DNA of 64,000 bases from Brachypodius melanocephalos (Eukaryota; Chordata; Aves; Passeriformes; Pycnonotidae), in assembly GCA_013398615.1 (NCBI GenBank), contig VZSR01000243.1, forward strand, positions 2,648,466-2,712,465. The letters run 5' to 3'. Positions within the stretch are counted from its first letter, which is position 1, and every line of letters starts with the position of its first letter. A program made the translations under genes and the position numbers. Positions 12,501 through 22,640 of this stretch are shown here, in pieces. Below the pieces are notes generated by a model that did no database searches, was not told where the DNA came from, and was given only the letters and a program-made list of their open reading frames with translations.

Positions 12501-15500
12501 AAGTGCAGCAAAATAATAAAAATTCAAACCAGAAGAGCCATGAAATGCCAAAAACAGCCATTTCCCCTTGTACCTGCACAGCCCCACAGCCTTGTCCTGC
12601 ACTTACAGTGGGCACAGCTCTGGTTTGGAGGTGCCAGGGGGGCAGAAAGCTCCAGCAGGGCAGGCAGAGCAATCCTCCAGCCTACCCCTGCCCAGCCTGG
12701 TGCTGTAGGTTCCTGCAGGGCAGGGGAACTGCGTGCTCCTCCAGCTGCCTGGCCAAGAGAAACAGAGCAAAAAACCACTCCAAATCTTAATACAGCTTCA
12801 AACACAAAAGGTAGGAAGGTTTCTTTGTGGTTATTAATTGTTTACAAGGTTTACTCTTAAATTTATATTTAAAAAAATCACTGTTCACAGCTCTGTTAAG
12901 AACAAAAGATCAGCATTTAACAGCAGCTGCATAAACTCATAAAGGAAAAAGTAAACAACCTGAATCTTAGCATGTGCACACAAATCACCTTCTGACCAGT
13001 AAATGGAGCAGCAAGAAAACCATCAGGCAATGGGTGCTGCACACAAGGTCTGTGAAAACTGTGCAAAATAAGTGACGGGAATAAAGAATTGGCTTTTCCT
13101 GCATGAAAATAATGGAGTCCTGGCTAACTTATACTAACTTGGCTAACTTCCTACAGAATCTTTGCAGGAAGATTTAAATTTAGAATGGTTGCTTGTACCA
13201 GGTGCTGGACTGGGCATTTTAATTCTTTGCAAGTTAAGTTGGGGGAGAGATAAAAACTAAAGGCACAAACATGCCCTGCTCAAAGAATATAAAAGAATGA
13301 CTACACAGAAGGGACACTCTGCTGTCCATGGTGCTAAAAATATACCGGTAAAACCAGTGTGTGGATTCATCAGAGCTCACAAAGCCAAAAATTAATTAAA
13401 TTTCCCCAAAACAAGCTCAATCTCGCTGATTCCCATGAGAAGGCGCCTACCTTGAGGGCAGTAGTGCCCTGAGCTGCATCTCCCAGTGGGGACACGGGCT
13501 CCTGCCACACAGAACCAGCCCGCAGGGCATGGGGAACATTCCTGTGCCAAGGCCAGGCTGCTCCTGTTGCTCCACGTGCCCGGGGCACACCTGAGCTGGG
13601 CCGGGTATCTGGTGCCAGCGGGGCAGTAGTGACCAACTGGGCACGGGCTGGGAGGCTTCTGCTGCCCGCCAGTTCCTGTGGAAACACCAAGGGAAATTTA
13701 GGAGCAGCAAAGGGCGGCGTGTTGAACCCACAGCACCCAATTCCCAGAGTTTTCAGCTCCTTGTGAGCAGCCCTGAGTTAAATCCCTCCCCTCATTTTGT
13801 GTCTTTTCTCTGTTTTAAATGGGATGACAATAATTACTGCCTCTGCTCTACCCCAGAGCTGGTTACTAATCATTATTAGCAATTATTAGCAATTATATAT
13901 GTAACACAACAATATACAAAAATTAGCAATTATTCACCAATTCCAGTGTCCCAAATGGTACCCCTGCCCAAAGCTGGCGTGGAGATGAAGAGGCCACAAA
14001 TAAGCTAAAAAACCTTGGAAAGCTGTAAAAAACTGCCTGCCTCGAGGTAAGGGAGTTAAAACAGCAGCCAGGGATGGCACAAAGAGATAATTCAGAGCAA
14101 AATTACAGGCACAGAGGGTACTAAAGAGAAACTTTTTTCCCATTTCTCACTGTTGTGATGCCTCACTGATCTGCTGTGCTCTGTGACAGTGGAGATCAAA
14201 GAATTGAGCTCATTTCTGTGCTAAAGCCACGTACCTCTGGCACAGACAAAGCCTGCAGGGCAGGGCTCACACTGGGACTTGTCAAAGAGGTCCTGGTGGT
14301 TGCCAACAGTTCCAGGGGGACAGGCATTGCTGGGGGCACGGGGGCTGGCTGAGCCCGCGGGGCACACGTACCTGAGAACACAGCACAGCACCTGGGACAG
14401 GCGGGGAGGAAAACTCTGGCCCTACAGAAATATCAGGGTGAGGCAGCCGGGGAAAAGCTGACAGCAACACTGCTGAGCACCAATAATGCACAATTAAAAT
14501 GAACCTCTGAATGGAGAGGTTGTGTGAGGTATATTAAACCGAAAGTGGGTCATTCAGCCAGGTCTCATTGTTCACAGCCGTGGGATGTGTGGCCTGGCTT
14601 CTTTCTTGGCTGTTTTTTACCCATTTTGTGGAACCTTCCACCAGGACAGTCTGTGCCACACTGATTTACCACAAACTGCAATGAAACGTTGGCACAAGGC
14701 ATGAAGCCACCTGCTGCTGAGGGGGCATTTTGTGGTGCTCTTCTGAAATCTGTGCCAGCTATAACACTCTCAGGGGCTCTTTCAGGTGGCTCTGATTCTC
14801 TTCACTCCATTCCATCAGCNNNNNNNNNNNNNNNNNNNNNNNNNNNNNNNNNNNNNNNNNNNNNNNNNNNNNNNNNNNNNNNNNNNNNNNNNNNNNNNNN
14901 NNNNNNNNNNNNNNNNNNNGGGAAAACAGGAGGACAAAGTGATTCCCTTTGTGAACAGACCACCAGGAGGTCCTGAAGGAGGTTTTGGAGGCTGCCACCC
15001 AAGGGAAAACAGCTCTGAAGGCTTCAAAAATATTCCTGGTGCAAGGAGCCAGCAACACCTCCGTGCTGTGTGAGCTGAGGGAAAGGCGAGCACGAAAAAG
15101 CAGAAAGAAACTGCTCAAAGCAAAAGCTGTGGAGGTGAAATGGCTGCACAGACATGAAGGACACAGAAAATACTCCAGGCTTACCCTGCTGAGCACTCTG
15201 TGTCAGGCTGGGCCAGGCCAGCCTGGGTGCAAGCCCTCCCTGCTGGGCAGGCTCTGCAGTCTGCAGCCTCGTCCTGTCCTGGCAGAGGGTTGTGTGTCCC
15301 TGGAGGGCAGGGCATGGGGAAACTGGCTCCAGCAGGGCAGAAATACCCAGCAGGGCACTTGAAACACAAACCAGCCCCTAAAGAGAGAGATTTAAGGTCA
15401 GGAAGGGATTATGACCTGCTCAGGTCAGGGCATCCTATAAAATATTTTACTCCTGCTTCCAAGGAAACGTGATGGAGGTTCATCCACTCCAGAAATCCAA

Positions 15501-18500
15501 TTCCTGCAAAGCCAGAAGGTGGTGGTGTTGGATTAGCTGAATTTAGGTCCTGCAAGCACTTAAACCCCTCTGCTCTGTGCTCTGAGCCGCTCTGATAAGA
15601 GCTGAGGTGTTAAAACACAAACAAAGCCATCAGCCTGAGCACAGCCTCTGATGCAGGTACAGATAATAATCACCGAGCCTGAGGCTCAGCTGAGAGAGAG
15701 CCTGGGGTTTCCAGGAAAAACCGGCCTCTTTCCCTGTTTGAATTCAGGGAGATGGAGGGGTTTTGCAGGCTGGAGATAAACTCGGTGCAAAGCTGCTCGG
15801 ATGACAAGCAGCCTGAGCTGTGATCATCCCTAAAATCCCGCCTGTTAAACAAAAGATGCTCGTGTTGGAACCTAAAACAAGATCGATATGTGATGAAACA
15901 ACGATCCCCGGCTGCTGTTAGCGTGTTTAGAAAGTGCATTTCATCACAAACCCTTCCCAAATAAAGGAAACACAAATTCACCCCCGGAGTGGCTGCACTC
16001 CCCCTGAGCCAGGAATTTCTAAAGCAAACAGAGAAAAAGGGGAAGGGAATTTTCCCTTCCAGGGAAAATTTTCCATTTCCAGGGGAAGGGAAAATGCTGC
16101 CTGAGGAAGGAGAATTGCCAGGTTGGACACTGCTCCAAACCTAAATTTGTCGAGGCTCAGTCATGCCCTGGTGTGTGTGTGAGCCTCTGCAGGCTGCAAT
16201 AGAGCCTTACAGCCCCCCCAGAATACCAGAATTCATTAAAATAATCAGCATTCATTAAAATCCAGGCTTCCCCCTCCACAGATTGAAGGCACAGGGCCAG
16301 GCTAGGATTTCTCAGAGTGCTAAGTGAGTTTTGGGGGTTCTCTCCCCCTCTTCCTTCCAACCACTTGTTCACTGTCACCCCTCAGAGAAATCCCATTTAT
16401 TTCCTCCTTACAATTACACCCCACAGCCCAGAGAAGCACAAGGTGGGGAAACCTCAGCAGGATGAAATCTGGATTTCTCCAGAGTCTAAAATCCCCCAGC
16501 ACTGAGCACAGCTGAACCAACACACCCGAGGGGGCTGCAAACCCGTGGAGCTGTGGGACCCACTCAAAACTCAGCCTTAAGGTGACAAAAGCTTCCTGAT
16601 GTGGATTTTTATGCCCAGCAAATCCAGCAGGATGGATTTTACAGATGGTGAATCCAGGCCATGTGGGTACAGGGGCAGACAATTCTCGATTTTCGCCCAG
16701 CTTTCTGGAGATGGTGGAGCTCAGAACAGATTGAACAATGTGGCTGCCTGGATGCTTCATATGAGATCAGTGAGGGAGCAGAGAATCCCAGCATGGTTTG
16801 GACTGGGAAGGACCCCAAAGCTCATCCCATCCCACCCCTGCCGTGGGCAGGGACATTTCCACCATCCCAGGCTGCTCCAGCCTGACCTTGGACACTCCCA
16901 GGGCAGCCTCAGCTCCTCTGGCCCATCTAAGCCTGTTATCTTTGACATCTCTGAGCTTTCCTCTGTTCTGCAGAACAAGGCTGGACCTGTTGCTGTGCAA
17001 TAAATGTGATGTGAAACATTGGGTCTCACTGGAAAACAAGTTTGGCACACAACAGAGCACAGGAAGACCATCAGGGCAGTGTATTTGGGATAACCTGTGG
17101 CTTCTCAGAGTTTACCTCGGCATCAGGAGTTATCCTGCCTTTGCCAAGGGTTCCTTAGGAGAGATGACAGCATCATTATGTAAAGCAGCACGGACACAGT
17201 AGAACAGCTTACATTATTAAAATCAAAGAGTTTTCAAACTCTAATGTACTGAGCGGACCCTACACTGGTTTTGTTCTCAGATGCCACTGGCCCTGTCTGT
17301 TGAATTTGGGTGTCTGGATGAGATGTGAGGTTTGCTCCTTGCTGCACCACGGAAAGGCACTCCTGGATTTAATTCCAGCAGTGGGTGGAAGGCAGCAATT
17401 CCCTGGACTTCCCTTTCGAGCAAATTAAAAATCATTCAACAGTCAAGACCCTTTAGCAGCTGAGTCATTTGCTGGAAAAGAAATGATCAGATAGACAAAG
17501 GTATGGATTGAGTGGAGGGAGATAATTATTTTCTTAGCACATAAAAGGAAGAACCCAAGAGACGCAAAGGGAGACCGAGCATCTGAACTCCAGGTTTGTG
17601 CTCCTGGCTGGGATTTTTGACCCTGGCTAAAACATTCCGGGCTTGGGCCAAGGCTTGCTTTGGTGGATTGAGCTCATTTCCTGAAACTCCCACTATATTC
17701 CTATTTGTACAGTGTTGTTAAGGACAGAGAAGGATTTTTATATCTTTGTGAGAGGCACTGAGATGCTCTGAAATGCTCAAACCCGGGCAGAGAGAGCCTC
17801 AGCCACGTGTGATTATAAAGCCTAAAGCCAGGGCTCCCTTTCCCATGCCTAAGCAAAGATTTGATACCAGAAAAGACAAAGAAACCTCTATTATTCTGCC
17901 TTTTAAACTGAATTCCCCCATAACTAAACTTAAATCTGATTGCTTTCCCCACGTTTCCCAGCCATTAGGGTGACTCAGTGCTGTGCGTACTAAACAACGT
18001 TCTACTGGCTTAGAAAACCAAAGCAAAACAAAAATATTTAGAAGGAAGCATCACAGCTGGAAATGTGGGGAAGCCTTGTGCTGCTGCCTTGCAGCCCTTG
18101 GAACATTGCAAACATTTCAAACTCCTTCATTTGCCTGTGGCATTTTTTGAATTTAAGGGCAGGGCCTCAGCAGCTTCTGAAGGCAGATATTCCAGGGCTT
18201 TTTTGGCTATTATAATACAATTTTTTCCTTGATCCGTAACCTCATTTCTCTTGGACGCAAGAATGGGATGAGGACAGTTGTGATTCAAACACAAATAAAG
18301 AATAAAGAACCCCAAAGGAAAGGCTGGGGGGTGCTCAGCTTTCATTGTGTTCCTCTTCTGCTCCCACTCAGAGAAAATTTGGAACAGAGTCTAAGCGAGG
18401 AGACTGTGCTGGAAAAGTTCAGTAAGAGTGGTGAAAAAGTACCTCCCATGGAAAGCTGCTGTTGAATAAGTTTTAAAGCAGAAAGTTTCTGAGTTTTTCA

Positions 18501-21500
18501 TCACAAACTGACCTCCTGTGTGACCTCAGCAGGCCCAAAATGAAAATTTTAGGACACAGACCTGGCAAGCACAAGGAGATGCTGCTGGATCTGGGAATTC
18601 CCTCCTTGGGCCTGAAGCTCCCAGCTGGGCATGGAGGGACCTCGAGACCATCAGGACAGAAGTGACCTGGAGAGAATGAAAAAAAAATAAATCCCAACAT
18701 TCTGGGCAGCTCAGGCTCTGCCTGCCTAAAAATTTCTTCCTTTTGCAACGCTGAGCTGGCAGAGGAAATACAAACATTTAATACAAAGTGATGTTTTAAA
18801 ATTTAAAACATACAGTGAAATTTCTGGCTAGATTAGTATTATTAGCATGGTTAGAGTCAATTGTTCTCTCTTTCTACTCCAATTCTTCTGCTGTCTCCAA
18901 GATCATGGACATTAAAGATCAGCTGAGGTGTTCCTAATATTTTCCCAAGCACCACATTCCTCTCCCCAGTTCAATAATGATCTTTCACATAAAATCCTGC
19001 TGCCACTTGTACACTGAGACAAAAAGCTGACATCCACCTAGAATTAATTGCTCTTCCCAATTAAGGTTTTGCAGAACCTGATCAGCAAATGGTTTCCCAA
19101 ACTCCAGATGGATGTTTGAAGAGCAGAAAGAAAAGGAAAGCGGGATTAACTGAGCAACAACTGCTATGCTGAAATCCATTGCTGTGCACTTCTCTCACAC
19201 AGGCAACAATAAATACACAGATTATGTGTCATTAAAATCAGCCAAAGCACGGAAAAGAACATGGGAATCTCAGGCTGGTGGTGGAATCCCGGCTCCTTAT
19301 CACCTCAGGGCTTTGGGATTGGTCTGGGGGGCCTGGATTTAGAAACACTGAATTCCAGCATGGGATAGTCTGTGTCTGTACTGAACCCCAGGCACTGGAA
19401 ATAACAGAAATCCTGTTTCTATTCCCTCCTCTTTGTTTTATAACTAAACTACTGAGATCTTGATCTCTTCAGCTTTTGCATTCACTCTTTTTCTGGACAG
19501 CAGGTGAGATCCCCAGAGCACAGGAATTCATTATTTAATAGGAGGGGTTCTAATTACAGACATCAGAATCAAGTTACTGAGCTTGGTGACTCTGCAGGGG
19601 GCACCTGGAGCTGCTGATGGAATCATCTCCTGTGGCAACCCAGGCTGGGACGGGGGGAAAAGCATGGAAGTGGAAAACCCCACTCTCCATCAGGCCTTTT
19701 CCCCTGGGTTCAGGTGGGCTGGGGAATGGGGATTGAGGCTGAGGGTGTGTGCAGGGAATGGCTGGGGATATTGCTGCTCCTTTTAGCCCCAAATTTCCCT
19801 TCCCAGGGGCTGCACTGAAGGGTAGGACAGCATTTACATGGAGGGATAACTCACAGGAAACAAGCACTAAGAATAAACTCATCTTGGACTAGCAAATCCT
19901 CACTGGGTTTATGCTCAATGTCTGGGACATGCCAGGATTTTAATTCTGCAGAAAATTCTCTTTTTATAGGGAAACTATGGCCCATGGCCATTCAATACTG
20001 GAAGGCTTCTCCTGCCCTCTCACTGAAGAGTCAGAATTTCAACAGGCAATGATTTTGCAACAAAACCTGCTCAGTCTATCCCCCTGCTGCCTCATTCTGC
20101 ATCTCAGTGACACCCTCAACAACACACAGCAATTTCCTCAACACGGGCTTGTTTGGGTTTCTTTGAGAGCATCGAGCAGGAAGGGAAATTAGGTAAGAAA
20201 ATCAGCGTTCCCCCTTTGGTTCCTGATGCCTACAGCTCCCACAATAAATGGTGCTTGTGATAGCCAGTGAATCAAGGCCTGGAGTGGAGGGCTGTACGTG
20301 AATCAATTTTACAGATGATCAGTTAAGAATCAGAGAGTGAGAGCTCTGCTTTCTGTGTGAGCAGAGAATCCAAGAGCTTCCCTTGTTGCTCAGCAACATT
20401 TGCACACTCTGCTTTCCATCCTGGGGCTGCATCCTCTGCACCTCTCCCGTAAACCCTCAAAAGCAGCTGTGATCCCTGGTGTTCTCTCACTTTAATTCCT
20501 GCCCTTCAGGAGCTCTTTGGAGCAGCAGCTGCTTGATCTCGGGAATTAATTTTGACCTCCTGTTTTTACCCTCACACAAGGTTCCACCAAATCAGAGAGG
20601 TGTTACCAGAGCAAAATGCCACTCCAGCCTCCTTAAATTCTGTGTTTTAATGAGCACAGAAGAGCCCTGTGAGGTGTATTTACCTGCTGGGCAGGGCTGG
20701 CAGAGCCTGGTGTCCTCAGCTGGAAGGGAAGCAGGAGTGCAGCTGACACACAGAGTGCGAGTGGGGTCGGGCTGCTGACCTGCTGAACAGGGCTGGGGAG
20801 AAAAACACAAATTCACAGCACAAAAAGGTCTAATTTGGGCCCGAAAACAGTATCCCAGGGAGGCCTGAGTCAGGAAAAATCCCATTATTGCATTCTTTGT
20901 TCTCTGCCCTGCACTGCCTCAACTCTATTCTCTGATGACAATTTCCAGGTGCAAAAACAGTACCTCCAAATGGTACCAAAAATGGCACCTCCAAACCTCC
21001 AAATCTGAGTGCTCATCCGAGGGTTTTCATGGTGGCAGAAAAGCTGAGCTCTAACATTGCCAGGATTCAGATTAATTGATGATCCCTGTGGGTCCCAAAG
21101 CTCCAGGAGCCTTTGGACACCACTCCAGGGATGCCCAGGATGGGATTTTGGGGTGTCCGTGAGGTCCAGGAGCTGGATCAATGATCCTTGTGGATCTATT
21201 CCAGCTCAAGGTATTCTGTAACTCTCTGAGGTTTAGATCTACATCATGAAGTGCTCTGAATGCTTTTCTTTGATGAATCCAGATCCACACCCTGCTATTT
21301 AACCGGGGAACTCTTTCCTGACAAAGCCTTCCTGTGTCCAGAGGAGGCCATGAGGCTGGTGAGGGGCTTGGAACACAAACCCTGTGAGGAACAGCTGAGG
21401 GAGCTGGGGCTGTTCAGCCTGGGGAAAAGGAGACTCAGGGGTGCCCTTATCACTCTCTACAATCTCCTGAAAGGTGGCTGTGGCCGGGTGGGGTTGGGCT

Positions 21501-22590
21501 CTTTCTCCAGGCAGCACTGACAGAAGGAGAGGACACAGCCTCGAGCTGCACCAAGGGAAATACAGGTTGGATATGAGGAAAAAGTTTTTCATGGAAAGGA
21601 TAATAAAGTAATGAAATGCTCTGCCAGGGGGGTGGTGGAGTCACCATCCCTGGATGTGTTTAAACAAAGCCTGGATGTGGCACTGGGTGCCAGGGTTTAA
21701 CTGAGGTGTTGGGATGGGTTGGACTCGATGATCTTGGATGTCTCTTCCAACCTGTGAATTCTGTGATTTCTCACTCTGTACCTGTGTGCTCTGTCCATCA
21801 GGGCACGCCTGTCCCTCGGGGCACTCCCTGCAGTCCAGCTGTCCCTCTGGTGAGTGCTGGCCAGGCCCGCAGCTCCTCTGGGTGCCCGTGCCAGGGTCAC
21901 AGGAATATCCCTGGGGACACGGCCGGCAGCCAGCCCTGCTCTCCAGGCTGAGGTAGCCGTGGGGACAAACCTGCAGGTACAGCAGCATAGCCACAGAAAC
22001 ACAGAATTTATACACAAATAATGTGAAGCAGCAGCTCCAGAGATCCCAGCTGTAATGCCAGGAAGGATCTTGGATCATTTTGTGCACTCCTGAGCTCCCC
22101 ACAGGTGTTTTTTCTGCATGGAGGCAGAGCTCCTTGCTGGATACCTGGAGGGACAACCTGCTTTCTCTGAGCCCAAAAGTGCAGGGACTTCCTGAAAAAA
22201 ACTTCAAAGCAGGCTGCAAAAATCTGAGGAGAACCTGAGATCAGGTGGTTCAAAACACATTGGAGGGAAAAAGAACTTTACTTGCTTGCTCTCTCCAGCT
22301 CACCTGGCAGGCTGAGAGGTTTCCCTGAGCAGTCAGTTCATTGGCAGTTCCCAGCGGGCATTTCCTTGGAGCTGCTTGGCCTCCAGGGCAGCTGGATCAA
22401 AAACAATGAAGTTATAAATTTAAATTCGTTAATTTCTTTTGAATTCCATCCCCAGTCATCCAGTGTGGGGGTTGTGTAAATATAGGAATATCCCCTTTCA
22501 CCCACTGCTCAAAAAAAAAATTGGTTTTGGCCAGAGAACAATGGATTTTAACCCAAATACAGTGGTTGTCCTGCTCAGCTGATTATTCAC

Positions 22591-22640
<50 letters not shown>

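Noticed and set aside
14920..15180. Possible extra coding segment beside the gap
   Set aside because: Long frames on both strands but no cysteine module or fitting splice borders, and exons 7 and 8 join without it.
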